The notes under the pieces: model-generated
The model's database searches: none
The model's input: only the letters and a program-made list of their open reading frames with translations
Told to the model about the DNA's origin: nothing
Source of the DNA: Patella vulgata
Taxonomy: Eukaryota > Mollusca > Gastropoda > Patellidae
Assembly: GCF_932274485.2 (NCBI RefSeq)
Contig: NC_065879.2
Coordinates: 44,378,936-44,442,935 of the forward strand
Length of the DNA stretch: 64,000 nt
Direction of reading: 5' to 3'
Translations under genes and position numbers: made by a program
Shown: positions 1-12,966 of the stretch, in pieces
Numbering within the stretch: position 1 is the stretch's first letter
Layout: each line of letters begins with the position of its first letter

Positions 1-665
1 AATTTGATGTTGGTCAAGAATAGAAATAAATGTGATATTTGTCCCCCACCTTTCGAAGAAAGCAGGGGACTATTAAAATGGGTTCGTCTGTCTGTTGGTC
101 CGTCTGTTCTAATTGAGCTAGAAGGTTCAAACTTGGTGTAGGTGTTTATTAGGTCAATGATGGAGTTCAAAGATGAGCATTTTCTACTTAGGGTAAGCAG
201 AGATAAGCAATTTGATCGCTTTGGAACACGATAACTTTAGTTCCAATTAAGTGATGAAGTGATGAAACTTGGTGTATAGTTTCATTACATCAATACCTTG
301 ACGAAGTCCGATAATGAGCATTTTCTGTTCAGGGTAAGCTATTTGATTGGCTGAGACTTTGGAACACAATAACTCTCCTTCTTATTGAGCTAGAATGTTC
401 CTACGTGGTGTAGGTGTTCATTAGGTCAATGTCTTGATGGAGATCAATGATAAACATTGTCTGCTTACGGTAAGCAGAGATAAGCAATCTGATTGGTTGA
501 TGCTTTGGGACACGATAACTTTGGTAATAATTAAGTGAAAGTGATGAAACTCTGAGCATAGATTCATTATATCATTACCTTGACTAAGTTTGATGATGAG
601 AATTTTCTGCTTAGGCTATAAGCAATTTGATTGGCCAAAACTTTGAAACATAACAACTCTGCTTT
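1..665. repeat. Degenerate monomer array (family H)
   Basis: Starts near a motif CTTTCGAAGAAAGCAGGGGA and then repeats phrases such as 'acttggtgtaggtgtt', 'aagcagagataagcaat', 'gacacgataactttg' and 'taccttgactaagtt' at roughly 110-130 bp spacing. The same phrases recur at 60215-60800, so this is a dispersed family and not a local satellite. A SINE A fragment interrupts it at 666, and a short remainder continues to about 900. No coding potential is seen. Confidence 0.75.
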
Positions 666-808
666 TAATTAAAATGAAATGAAATGAAATGGGGATTAAC
701 GTCCCTCTGTTCTGCTCCGATCTGGGCTAATGAAGACGGGCATACACCATACAGTGTGCTATGAGGGAAAATTTGCCTGGACAGCAGCACTACGTCCTAC
801 TCTTAATG
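666..808 (-). mobile_element. SINE family A, 3' half
   Basis: Begins with (AAATG)n and the tail complement GGGGATTAACGTCC, followed by the body phrase 'gggctaatgaagacgggca' and 'cagtgtgctatgaggg'. The tRNA-derived head is missing, so the copy is 5' truncated. It sits inside the family H array. Confidence 0.8.
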
Positions 809-1340
809 GTCGATGCTTTGGGACAAGATAACTTTGATTCTATCTGATAGAGAGTGATGAAACTTAATGTATAGTCGATAATCAGTTTAATTGCTTGAAA
901 CTTTTGAAAAAAAATAAATGTGTGATTAATTAATATGTGTCATCTATTTATTTTGGGATTTCGGTGGGGTACATCATCCTCACTGTTGGCTTGTTCTCCC
1001 AGCTTTTGTACCATTTGTTGCTGAATGTGAGCTTTTTTATAAATTACAAATTATTGTTAATGTATATTATAAGATGGACATATTATCTATTAAAACATAT
1101 TAGATTTTAATTTATTTACGTTTTTATCCAATACATAGGGGTATGTAGCTGTCACATCCTCCTCCCATGACAGGTTACTATTCATAAGTAGCTTTTGATT
1201 GGAGGTGATGCAATATTTTGATCAATCACAGCTTAGTTTTCATCAATGGTCTAATTCAGCTGTATTCAGATGATGTTATTTTAAAATAAACAGAAATTTC
1301 TATTTATAATTTGAAAGTGTTATTGTGTGGATGATTATAA
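809..1340. other. AT-rich, no gene seen
   Basis: A short remainder of family H lies up to about 900. Beyond that is AT-rich sequence with no long frame, RNA gene or clear repeat. Confidence 0.5.
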
Positions 1341-1668
1341 TGAATGAATGAAATATTGTTTAATGGCACGGCAGTTCCAACTGGGCTATATTGCGCCAAA
1401 CATATGGTGATATTTACAAGACACATTAAATGAAATCACCAAATATTAATATACATAAATAAAAACCAGTATCACAGTTAATATTATTAAAATTAAATAA
1501 TGGGCCAAAGTAAGCTAAATCCCCACTCAATTCTCACAGGTCTCAACGCAAGGCAAACACGTTGCCCCATTACAGGGATCCTTTTAGTCACCTCTTACAA
1601 CAAGCCGGAAATACGAAGGGTATATTCTTATCACCCCCTACACCCCGGGGGGGGGGGGGGGGGATGAT
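1341..1668 (-). mobile_element. SINE-like element with (ATGA)n tail (family G)
   Basis: Left end is a tail of AATG repeats followed by the complement of a GCCGTGCCATTAAACAAT end, then 'ccaactgggctatattgcg'. The right part reads 'acaagccggaaatacgaag' and 'cacgttgccccattacagg', ending in a run of about 19 G. The order (microsatellite tail, conserved end, body) and the AGCCCAGTTGG phrase shared with SINE A suggest a related retroposon, here on the minus strand with an AT-rich insertion inside. The exact head was not identified. Confidence 0.55.
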
Positions 1669-2132
1669 TATAATATTTAGTTGCACATAGATGATATCAT
1701 AAGGAGATGGGGGAGTCCGCATTTTACATCAAATCATTTGTGAATTACCTCAGCTTTGAGAAGATGTTTGTCAGTTACCTTATTTTACAGGAAATGATAG
1801 AAATTTAAAGGTAGTAAGGTACCATCCTGATTTTAACAGAGTTTCGGAAATAAAAGTCTATGTTCATGTGAAATTTAAGCGCCAAAGTGAAGAGGAATGG
1901 TGTATTTACTATTTACCTCGTCTGAAAATTTCAGCTCAACATATTGAGTCGTTTGGATGTGAACTTCAAAACTGCTTATCCGGACACATAACCCTTAGTA
2001 GATTTCGGGTCAATTTTTTCATTGGTTGACCTGATAATCTATTACCGTTCCTTTAGAGGTCTATACAGTGCATGACCCATGTGCTGTACTTAATAACGAA
2101 AGGTAAATTTTACCTACACGTTATTTTTATAA
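1669..2132. other. Intergenic, no feature seen
   Basis: No convincing coding frame, RNA gene or repeat boundary is visible between the G-run and the first Helentron-like element. Confidence 0.45.
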
Positions 2133-2902
2133 AACCTGCAGCTGCCAGGCAGATATGCCCACATTTTGCAAGAGATGAATAGAGAACAAGCTAAACAAAG
2201 ATAGGTTGCCACTTGCCAGGCAACAAAACATACGCCCACAGCAGCTAAATTGTCTGGGCAGTCAACAAGAGTTGTCGCATATTTTTACTTTTTTCGGTAA
2301 TGAAACATTTATAATACATTAAAATGTGATTAAGACAAGAGTAACAACTCCTTAAGTAATTATCAGAAAATCATTAGAATTTGTTTGGTTTTTATAAAGT
2401 TCTGCCCCATGCTAACGTTTAGTATACGAAACATTTAACATCATGGATTTAGCTGTTCAAGTTATCAAAATTCATTGAAAATCAACATCCTTGTTTGTCT
2501 CAAGATCTTAAACACTGTGTATAAATTTAAAGTCAATCGGATATTAACTTTGGCCTCTAGATCTAGAGCATCCACAAGATATTTTGAAGTGATCAAGGGT
2601 CTTTACTCTGGCAGTAATTATCGGAAAATCAATAGGCTTCTTCGTCTCATGACCCTAAACTCTGTGTATAAATTTAATGTCAATCGGATATTAACTTTGG
2701 CCTCTAGAGCGTCCACAACATTTTTTTCAAGTGATCAAGGGTTATAACACTGGCAGTAATTATCGGAAATCACTGAATATCAATTGGCTTCTTCGTCTCA
2801 TGACCTTAAACACTGTGTATAAATTTAAAGTCAATCGGATATCAACTTTAGCCTCTAGACCGACGACAATATACGACCAGTTTTCAATGTGGGCGTATAA
2901 AA
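2133..2902 (-). mobile_element. Helentron-like non-autonomous element, variant monomers (copy a1)
   Basis: Left end has AACC, the palindromic stretch CTGCCAGGCAG and ATATGCCCACATTTTGC; right end is AATGTGGGCGTAT. These are the same termini as the other copies in the window. The core is different: three monomers of about 130 bp (phrases 'ctgtgtataaatttaaagtc', 'atcggatattaactttggc', 'tggcagtaattatcgg') in place of the roughly 330-bp unit used by copies b-f. Frames inside are by-products of the repeats. Strand is given by placing the palindrome at the 3' end, as in Helentrons. Confidence 0.6.
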
Positions 2903-3570
2903 AGAGATTTTACATACAATCAAGGGCCATAATTCAAGAAGTTAAGATCCAATGTGTGCGAATATCGACAGGAACCAAGATCTTTGGGTTAGAAAGATAT
3001 ACATGTATTTCAAAATCGGATCAAAATTGTGACTTCTAGAGGGTCCACAACCTTGATAAACCATATATTTACACTATTTGCGTATGAGGCGTGGTCATTT
3101 GTCTGGCAGTTTTGGTCCAATTTTCACGAAATTCGAACTCAACCATAATTAGGGTGTAGCGGTGATATATTCAAACGTTTTTTTTAATTGGATAAAATTG
3201 TTACCTCTAGATGAACCACAAGCTAAAAACGTGATTTTTCGTACAATCAGGGGCCATAATTCAGGAAGTTACAATCCGATATGTGCAAATGTCGAAAGGA
3301 ACCAAGATCTTTTGGTTATAACCATGCATCTCAAGTTTCATCAAAATGAGATGAAAATTGTGACCTGTAGATTGTCAACAAGCTAAAAACGTGATTTTTC
3401 GTACTATCAGGGGCCATAATCCATGAGGTTATGGTACGATTTATGCCAATATCGAAAGGAACTGAGATCTGTGGGAGAAAGACCTATATTTTAAGTTTCG
3501 TCAAAATCGAATAAAAATTGTGACCTGTAGAGTGTCCAGAAACAAGTTGTGGACGGACACGGACAGTTTT
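2903..3570 (-). mobile_element. Helentron-like element fragment (copy a2)
   Basis: Starts inside a standard monomer (aaaaagagattttacatac matches the aaaaacgtgatttttcgta region of other copies), directly after the terminus of copy a1, and carries the phrases 'gggccataattca', 'atcgaaaggaac' and 'gtccacaa'. It ends at 'acaagttgtggacggacac' without the terminal repeat, so both ends are incomplete. Confidence 0.6.
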
Positions 3571-4381
3571 ATCCAGACACTGTATAATATAGCTTCTTAC
3601 ACTGGTCCTTATTTCGAGATGAAGAATGACAGGTTTAAGTTGTTTGAAAATGTATCACTTATATTGAGTTATTTGCTCAGTCCTAAGGTAGAGGATTTTA
3701 AGGGCTTTTAACACAAAATTAAGCAGTTTTATTCTCCAAAATATAATCGAGATTGGCCCTTTAATGTTGACAGCTTCAATTATCTGTATTTTACCCTATA
3801 TCATGTATTCAATATACCTCGATTCCATTGAATACTGAAACGTTTCTTGACTGATTTAGATTTAGACTATTTTTTTATACATTTCACCGATGTGGTTACT
3901 TGTATAGTTCAATTTTACTACATATGCTTGCATTTGTATTTCTTGTAGCATATATAGCAGATCATGACATGCTGGCATTACACAATGGTTTCTTTGGGTT
4001 GTTGTATTCCTGATTGTTTTCAAATCTGAGTGAAGTCTGTGTCACTACAGGCCCGGGACTGTACAGCACAGTGGACACTTACGGCTAGCCCCCGGATCCA
4101 TTCACCCTTTTTGAATTGTTTGCTTGTTTTTGTTTTTCTGAGTATGATGTCTTGTCCATGTATTTGTTTTTGTGTAAATTTTGTGTTGTGCAGTTCCCCT
4201 GCACTTACTATTAGATTGAAGGAGTGGAACTGGAGAATAACTGATACAGACTTTTGACACCGTCATTTGTGGGACAGAAACCACAATAGAAGGGAAGACA
4301 GTCTGCAGATATACAACAACCGCTACAACACTACAACTCAAGAAATGATAACTTATTCATTTGAAATCTCAAACTAATATA
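3571..4381. other. No gene seen
   Basis: Unassigned AT-rich sequence between the array and the Tc1 element. Short frames here show no recognisable domain. Confidence 0.5.
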
Positions 4382-5880
4382 CTATTCAAAAAAAGTAGGG
4401 GATATTTGATTTTGGGGGCATAATACTAAAATATGCAAATGACTAACAGAAGAAACATTTCCAGTTACATGTGACGCCCAAACGCACCAATAGCTACCGC
4501 ATGGAATGCAGGTGATGCTTGGGATCATCATGGGGGTCCAACCCAAGATTTGCACGACTCTGACTTTGAATGTTACAGTCATTGTGGCATTGAATTCCAG
4601 GGTGGAAACATCAGTTTAATTGTTTTAGTGACCAGAAAACAAATTTTGATATGCGTCGGCTTACCCAAAATGAAAGGTTACGTGCCCTTGGCATGCTACA
4701 GATCGGCACAACACAGGCGGTTGTGGCGCGGACGATGAATGTTTCTCAGTCTGTCATAAGCAGGCTATGGTCCAGATACCGTGATACACAATCTGTACAG
4801 GACAGACCACGCTCAGGTCGACCAAGGGCGACAACTCAAGCCCAGGATCGATTTATCCGTACCTTGGCCTTGAGAAATCGTGTCATCACAGAAATCAGAT
4901 CAGCGCTCGTCTTCAAACAGACACTGGTGTGAGTGAGTGGCCAGACGATTCGGAATCGACTGCATAGGGGTCACCTTCGCGCCCGACGTCCTCGTGTAAT
5001 CCCTTGTTTGAGAGATCATCACATTCAGGCAAGACGTCGTTGGTGTAGGGATCGTCAACACTGGGATAATCGACGCTGGAGCAATGTGATGTTTTCAGAT
5101 GAGTCAAGATTCACTGTTGATTTTTTGGCCAGACGTAGGAGGGTGTGGCGTCGTCGAAACGAGCGCTTCCAAGACGTTAACGTCATCAGACATGATTGAT
5201 TTGGGGGTGGTTCTGTTATGGTGTGGGGAGGCATCACTGTTGCTGGAAGAACGGCTTTACATATTGTTGCAGGGCGTGTTACAGGCCAGTACTACCGGGA
5301 CAACATCTTGGCAGTCCATGTTGTGCCGTTCGCACGACGTCATGGCCGCCGTTTCATCTTCCAGGATGACAACGCAAGATGTCACAGGGCCAGGATCGTT
5401 ACAGGTTACCTCCAACAACAGAACATCACCACATTACCTTGGCCAGCACTGAGTCCCGACCTCTCCCCCATCGAGCATGTCTGGGACATGCTTGGACAGA
5501 GGTTACGTCAACGTCAACAACGTCCTGCCAATGTCCAAGAACTTGCTGCTGCGTTGCAACAGGAATGGGACAATCTGGACCAAAATGACCTTAGACGTCT
5601 CATTAGGAGTATGCCAGGTCGGATCAATGCTTGTTTGGCAAACAGAGGAGGATTTACCCGTTACTGACTTGGTTGTGATGCTGTGGTAACTTTGCTGTTT
5701 GACCCCGGGTATCATTTTACCCTTATAATGGTCAGTCTGTGCCTTACTTAGTCTAACGATCATTTGGAATAAATCGATGAATGTGAACTTCATTTCATTT
5801 TGTCATTTGTTTCTTCGTCAGTTTCATTAGGTGACTTTAATAACACTTAAAAATCAAATATCCCCTACAATTTTGAATAG
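4382..5880 (+). mobile_element. Tc1-type DNA transposon, broken
   Basis: Element of about 1.5 kb with terminal inverted repeats beginning CTATTCAAAAAAAGTAGGGG (left) and the complement of CCCCTACAATTTTGAATAG (right). It is flanked on both sides by TATA, consistent with duplication of the TA target. It contains one DD34E transposase gene (4651-5667) interrupted by two in-frame TGA codons and locally shifted frames. The ends are well preserved, so the copy is fairly young but cannot encode its own enzyme. A deleted relative lies at 61070-61758. Confidence 0.92.
4651..5667 (+). pseudogene. Tc1 transposase (DD34E), inactivated
   Basis: Cut-and-paste transposase that would bind the terminal repeats and move the element. 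The N-terminal paired-like helix-turn-helix (MRRLTQNERLRALGM... SQSVISRLWSRYRDT) is followed by a GRPR hinge. The catalytic residues are visible: D in FSDESRF (codon at 5098), D in QDDNARCH (5368) and E in SPDLSPIEHVWD (5473), with exactly 34 residues between the second D and the E. The reading frame is the same from 4651 to the TGA at 5665, about 338 residues, the usual Tc1 length. In-frame TGA codons occur at 4930 and 5197; the second replaces the residue expected before FGGGSVMVWGG. Around 4895-4930 the expected RLQTDTG phrase is in another frame, so small indels are present there too. Non-functional copy. Confidence 0.9.
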
Positions 5881-5882
5881 TA

Positions 5883-7850
5883 TATTTACATCGAAATCTT
5901 TGTTTGGTCAGTAGTGTGTACAGCATTTCTATATAGTGAACTGTAGAACCAAGAAAATTTATATCAGTCCCTTATTAACTCTCTGTTTCTGTTGCAAGAG
6001 GAGACGAAAGCATTCCTTTGCTAACCTCCAGTGTTAAAAATAATAGGAACTAAAGTTTAGATTCGAAACCCAAAACAAACAGAATATTACCAGATAGCCC
6101 TTTTCCTTTGAGAGACTGCATTAGTCTGCTGGTCAAAACCAAACAGGCTCTTAAGGAATTGTTCCCCCTAGTACAAGAAATTGTGGATCTGCGCTTGTGT
6201 TGCTATGATTTACTGAGGAACCATTCCCTTGTCCAAAATGCAAATAAAAAAACAAGTCCAATAATTGTGATATGAAAGTGCAGTGTTTATTTTTATCAGT
6301 ATAATTTCAGAATGATAACACAATACAAAAAGCTCTTAGAACACTCTTATTAATAATCCAGCAACCATTTAAGCACTTTTATAATGGGGTGGAATGAAAA
6401 TAGATCATGATTATATGGAATGCAGACAATACAAATATTATAGACAATGTGACATCACAGCTATATATAAATCCAAACAGATCAAGATATTAAACAGTTT
6501 TCTCTATGCCATTTACTAGCAAACTGATCACACCTATTAATTAGCATATCCATGATGACTAACTATAATTTTTATCTTTCATCACAGTTCAAACACAAAA
6601 AGAAAATTCATTAATGTGAACCAGGATGCATTATGGTCATGGATTAAGATAAATACGAGTTCACTAACCATATTTTAAAAGGCTTGATTATCCAGGCATT
6701 TGACTGACTGTTTCTTCATCACAAGTTACTATTATGCTATATGCTAGAGTCACTTGCGGATCAGTGTCTTTCAGTGACCATCCAAATGAATGTAATAATT
6801 AAATTAAAACCAGATTTATTTAACCGGGCAAGTTCATTAAAACTTGAAGTTTTAAATTAATACCAAGCTCAACTCCATTTACCGGACAAATATATTGTGT
6901 CAAACTTCAAGGCACTGTTTAATTTAGAGTCATAAGTATAGATCGATATCAAATCTATGTGTATATGTGACTTACATGTAATTACCTAGTTCTTTTACAG
7001 ATTAGATTAGAATAAATATACATAAGAAAAAAATTAAGAAAATTGTCACTATATCTTGTACACATACATCAATAGGCCTGTTCAAAAAATTTGTTCATGC
7101 AGTTATTTCAAGGGTTACAATGTGCAATTATTACTAAAAAAATTTTTTTAAAAAATTTGCATCAAACTCCCACCAGAAGTAGCCACAACAATCCATTGAC
7201 ATTATCTTGTTTCAAAACAAAAAGCACTGGAATAGGTTTACAAAAATAAAAAGCAGCTTGCATATTTTGACTTTCAAGAAAAAAAGACTTCAATAATTAT
7301 GGCAAATCCAAGCAATCAGCTACCATCCACTAAACCCAATAAAACACTGTAGGCTATAAATGTGTAAAACTCTTAATGATTAATAAAAACTATACCTCAG
7401 CAATGGTTTCACAGATCTCTCTAAAATTATGTATACAATCTCATAAGAACATCCCTTATGTAACTTTATAATCAAACCATGAAAATTGAAAATTACTTTC
7501 TCATCAACCTGCCGAGATATCAATAGCTAATGCCTCATTAAATAACTCTAAGCTGATCTGGTTATACAAGATTTAAGGAGGGTGGTGATGCTGACCATAT
7601 TGAATAAGGCTACATACAGTATAAATAATTCTTCTGTGCATTAATGACAAGCACACTGTGAACAATTACTAAAATCTAGTGACTCCCTATGTCCATGTAC
7701 TGCTAAGCAAAAGTGGTTCACATTTCGATTCTAATAATAAAAAGATTATGCACTAAAATGATCTTCTAAGAATACACTATCAAATTTCTCACAGGGTATT
7801 ATTATTGTATGGAAGAATATACGAAATAAATGATATCTATATTTATTTTT
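5883..7850. other. AT-rich intergenic DNA, no gene seen
   Basis: About 2 kb with no supported coding exon, RNA gene or clear repeat boundary. Short AT-rich frames only. Confidence 0.5.
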
Positions 7851-9354
7851 AACCAGCGGCTGCCAGGCAGGATACGCCCACATTTTCGAGAGATGGATAG
7901 AGAACAAGCTAACAAGAAAGTGATTTTTCCTACAATCAAGGGCCATAATTCAGGAAATTACAATTCGATATGCGAGAATATCAAAAGGAACTGAGATCTT
8001 TGTGTTATAAACTTACATTTCAAGTTTCATCAAAATCGGATAAAAATTGCGACCTCTATAGGTTCCACAACCTTGATATACCATATTTTTACGCTATTTG
8101 AGAACGAACGACGGCCATTTTGTCTGTCAATTTTGGGCTGATTTTCACGAAATTCGAACTCAGCAATTCTTAGGGTGTAACAGTGATATAATAATACGTT
8201 TTTTCAAATCGGATAAAAATTATGACCTCTATAGGGTCCACAAGCTAAAAACGCAATTTTTCATACAATTAGGGGCCATAATTCAGGAAGTTACGGTCCG
8301 ATATGCGCGAATATCCGGAGGAACCGAGATCTTTGGGTTATAAACTTACATTTCAAGTTTCAACAAAATCGGATAAAAATTGTGACCCCTATAGGGTCCG
8401 CAACCTTGATATACCATATTTTTACGCTATGATATAACAGAATGTTTTTTTAAATCGGATAAAAATTATGACCTCTATAGGGTCCACAAGCTAAAAACGC
8501 GATTTTTCCTACAATCAGGGGCCATAATTCAGGAAGTTATGGTCCGATATGCGCGAATATCGAAAGGAACCAAGATCTTTGGGTTATACCATATTTTTAC
8601 GCTATTTGAGAACGAACGGCGGCTATTTTGTCTGTCGAATTCAGCCGTCCTTAGGGTGTAACGGTGATATAATAATACGTTTTTTTAAATCGGATAAAAA
8701 TTATGACTTCTATAGGGTCCACAAGCTAAAAACGCGATTTTTTGTACAATCAGGGGCCATAATTCAAAAAAATCGGATAAAAATTGTGACCTCTATAGGG
8801 TCCACAACCTTGATATACCATATTTTTACGCTATTTGAGAACGAACGGCGGCTATTTTGTCTGTCGAATTCAGCCGTCCTTAGGGTGTAACGGTGATATA
8901 ATAATACGTTTTTTTAAATCGGATAAAAATTATGACTTCTATAGGGTCCACAAGCTAAAAACGCGATTTTTTGTACAATCAGGGGCCATAATTCAGGAAG
9001 TTATGGTCCGATATGCGCGAATATAGAAAGTAACCAAGATCTTTGGGTTATAAACTTACATTTCAAGTTTCAACAAAATCGGATAAAAATTGTGACCTCT
9101 ATAGGGTCCACAAGCTAAAAACGTGATTTTTCGTACAAACAGGGGCCATAATCCATGAAGTTTCGATCCGATACATGCCAATATCGAAAGCAGCCGAGAT
9201 CTTTTGGGGATAAACCTATATTTCAAGTTTCATCAAAATCAGACATGAATTGTGACCTCTAGAGAGTCCACAAACAAATTGTGGACGGACGGACGGACGT
9301 CCGGACGAACAGGGGTGACGACAATATACGTCCACATGAAAATGTGGGCGTATA
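7851..9354 (-). mobile_element. Helentron-like non-autonomous element (copy b), both ends present
   Basis: Left terminus AACCAGCGGCTGCCAGGCAG, containing the odd palindrome CTGCC-A-GGCAG, then ATACGCCCACATTTTC. Right terminus GAAAATGTGGGCGTAT, the exact 16-bp reverse complement of the left subterminal repeat. The core is a tandem array of two alternating half-monomers ('ccgatatgcgcgaatatcg' and 'accttgatataccatattt' types) ending in GTGGACGGACGGACG repeats. Flanks are T-rich on the left and A-rich on the right with no evident target duplication. No enzyme is encoded. Two internal segments (8600-8720 and 8830-8960) are almost identical, which points to recent unit duplication. Confidence 0.75.
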
Positions 9355-11089
9355 AAAAAAACAGGCAAGAAGCACTCTTTGGGAAGTTGTATAAAAGAGT
9401 TTTTTCTTTTCTCTAAGAAATGTTTACAATATTTTAATTCTGGCTATTATTAAAGCTGCATTCATTATGTAAGAGAATAATATGCCTGCAAGATTTTAAA
9501 ATTTAACGATGAAGATATGTCGTACAATAGATAATCGAGACTAATTCTCAATTGTCAAGTAACGTTACTACGATAACAAACGATCTAACTACATCTTCAA
9601 ATGGCCATAACTCATAACTTCACCCAGAATAAAGTAATTTGAATGAAGTTTTTAATATATTCATTTCTCATTATCTATTATTGAACTAGTATAGCAGGAA
9701 TGGCCAGCTTTTTATCTAAATCTTACAGAATGCATCTTTAATTCTCTTGGAGTGTAAATCTATAAAGTGTGCAGAACACAGATATAAAATAATGTCTGTA
9801 TATTCTGGAAGACTGTCAAGAACTGGGGTTAGGGCTATAAAACTTTTCTTACTTTTATTTGTCAAGTTTGTAACTCAATATATACCTAAAATACAATAAT
9901 TCAAATAATAATATATTTTTTTAACTTTGTTGGTGTCATCTGTCCATTGGAAAATACTGACACTTTTACCTTGTGTGCTAACAACTGAAATTTGAATAAA
10001 ACTTGAATTGAGAAAGGAAAAAGTTTTACTGCCCTAAGTCCAGAGTACATTTTTCAAGAACAATTAATAATCAAAGCTCAGGGGATATTTATGCCAGGAA
10101 TTATTTAGATGGAGGCAGAATTGTGCCTTTAATGTGCTTTCAGTGACACAGATAATAAATTCCAAAAGACATTAAAAACACTTGGAAATACAAGATGATA
10201 TACATTTCTGTATGAACTGATAGTATACATTTCTGTATGATATACATTTATGTATAAAATGAAATACAAATATGTATGAAACAATATACACTTATCTACT
10301 AACTACATGTAACTTGATTATGTGAAGACAACTATAAGATAAATTAATACTGAAAACATAGAAAAGAAAAATAAAGTTCAAATATCACCAACAAAATTAA
10401 AATTGTAAATATCAGCGTGTATAGCTATTAATATTTTGCGTAGTATATTTTCATAATATAGAAATTCAAATAAAATTTTAAAAATCTCTGTAAAAGAAAA
10501 GCAACAAAAATAAAATTTGCACATTTAATAACAAAAGACTCACATGTCTTTAGATTTTAACCAGGAGAGTTGTATAATGAATATTTAAATTTAAGATATT
10601 CAATGGACAAGATATGAGATTTCCCTCCAGCAAAATTATAGTTCGATGATGCCCACCCCACCCCACTCCTACAAATATTTCAATCAAATTAATGTATTAA
10701 CATTATGATGTAAATCGAAATTCATTCATATTAATAACACGCTTTCAATCAATAAGCTTAGATTAATAAACTTATGGTTTTAAAAAAATTACAATGAATT
10801 TATTATATTATGTTTAAATCAAATTTCAATTAATCAATTAATAAACAAAACCTATGATCTAAATCAAATTTAAAACAAAATTGTTATAAATAGATCTAAA
10901 TTTAAAGATAAAAATCAATACCACCATGCAGATTTTAAATCGGAAATCTGTCATTACAAATAAAAGTGGATTTTTAAACTGGAAAGACATCCAAGATTGG
11001 ATTTGATGCAATCAAAATCTGATTAAAGAACAAGTCCTCCAATTAACTAATAATAACTGATTTTTACCCCTCATTTGGACAGGGTTCCC
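9355..11089. other. AT-rich, no gene seen
   Basis: No supported coding, RNA or repeat feature beyond simple AT-rich stretches and a short 'atacatttctgtatga' repetition near 10200-10280. Confidence 0.5.
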
Positions 11090-11376
11090 GCGGTCCTTGA
11101 AAATCCTTGAATATCCTTAAATTTAAAATTTCATTTTCAAGGTCTTGAATTTCGCGGAAATAGGAAAATATCCTTGAATTTCAGTTGAGATCCTTAATTT
11201 TGTTTCAAATGTCTTCAATTCCTTTTAAATATGAGATTATAACGATAGTTGGTAATGTTTTGGTTATTTTTAAGATGAAAAATTGTAACTTTAGGCTAAA
11301 AAATGTCCTTGAAAATCCTTGAATTTGACGTATATTTATCCTTGAAAATTTTTTTGACAAAGCCGCGGGAACCCTG
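11090..11376. mobile_element. MITE with 14-bp terminal repeats and 6-bp target duplication
   Basis: Ends are CAGGGTTCCCGCGG and CCGCGGGAACCCTG, perfect inverted repeats. The element is flanked by TTTGGA at 11084-11089 and TTTGGA at 11377-11382. The 287-bp body is rich in 'ccttgaaaatccttga' repeats and has no coding capacity. A CAGGG start with a short target duplication suggests a cut-and-paste superfamily; the 6-bp duplication is shorter than the 8 bp usual for hAT, so the superfamily is left open. Confidence 0.85.
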
Positions 11377-11635
11377 TTTGGAGTTTAAAGCATTAACAAA
11401 TAGCAATAATTCGTTGGATAAATAATAATTAATTTCAAACAGTACTATAAAGCGTAAAAATATTAGACAAAGCAATCTAGTAAACAATTCACAATTTTTC
11501 AGATATTTTGTGAAAACAAAATTAATCTTTATTTCATGTAATATGACATGCTATAAATAAATTCACTTCAGGACCTTTGTATATTTATCCTGCTATAACC
11601 ACTACCAGTAAAACATTATAAGAGGGAGAGAGTCA

Positions 11636-11760
11636 AATGAGATTTAACATCCACTCGACACCAACTAGGTCATTTCGGGACTATCATATGGTTCCATCAT
11701 ACTTCTATAATTCACATGCCGTAGTGGGTAATCGAAACCACACACATTAAACCATTTCCC
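11636..11760 (-). mobile_element. SINE family B, decayed
   Basis: Recognised by 'ttaacatccactcgacacca', 'aactaggtcatttcggga' and 'tcgaaaccac' in the SINE B order on the minus strand. Internally shortened and diverged. Confidence 0.6.
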
Positions 11761-12966
11761 ATCCAAACCCCCGAAACACTAAAAGAGTTCTTTAAAAGAA
11801 GATTGTTTGAGAGCTGGCCTAAAATGCTGAAATGTGAGACACATGATACAATTATCTGATACAATTATCTGATACGAGTTAAATTTAGCTTTTATAATGG
11901 CGTTTTCAGGTTGCCGATCCTTTTTTAATCTTTCATTATATTTTGACCAGTTTCTAAAATTTATAATACAATTTGACATTGAACACTTCAGTAGAGCGCA
12001 ACACTTGCCAAAACAAGAAAGGTCATTACATCTATTTTCTTACTGAATACAGATCTTTGAAATATTACATACATAAACAAACAAATACATGTATGGGGCC
12101 ATAAATGATGATATTCAAATTAATTTTTCAATTTTATCTAGCATGTCCAATCAAAGAGGATTAGTCATTTTAATGGCTTATTTCTTTACATTTTGGTGTT
12201 TGATTTGTCATATGTATCAAGAAATAACATACTGTACCTTGTTTTATTTTGTGAATGGGACTTTAATCAATTGTCAAGTGAGGAAATCATACCTAATTAT
12301 ATACATGTAGTGACTAGACCTTGTATTAATTAAAACCAAAATAAAATCAAGTGTCTATGACATCTAAATCTAAAACAAAGATAACTCATTATGAAAATTA
12401 AGCAGATGTGCAATTTATACCACATAAAGCGAGATCACAATAAAATCACAATATATAAATCATGCATATATTATTATAATATTTTCAGTATATTAATCAA
12501 ACAATTTGGTATAATGCAGTAATTTTAAATATTCTGATGTGTGCAGGAAATTTTTGAATATATAAACATACTTAAATCTATATCACATTTGTATCTCATT
12601 CTTAATTCTTAGATTGAATGAGACTGAAGATACCAGCTTTGGATACAATTAATGCATTTAAAATGTTATTAAGAGAATCTTTATGTTAAAGTGGTCTAAA
12701 TTTAGTAAATTATTAAGTTTTAAAGTACCTTGATTTTGAATACAAAAAAGCAAGTCAAAATCTAAAGCGACTTTTCTTCATTTTGATTATTGATAAAATC
12801 ACTTTTTTCAATAAAAAAAAATACAACAATCAATTTCAAATAACAAGCAGTGGCTGTTTTTCATTAACAAAAACAATAAGTCTTCCATATTATTCTATAA
12901 ATATGTGAGTATTGTCCATTTTTGTTTCTGTTTTAATACCTGCCACAGAAACACCTTGGGTAATTG

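Noticed and set aside
7921-9030. Frames such as those reading RKEPRSLGYKL and FWADFHEIRTQ, repeated here and at 15-19 kb
   Set aside because: They are translations of the tandem monomers, recur in every copy in shifting lengths and have no start, splice or domain support.
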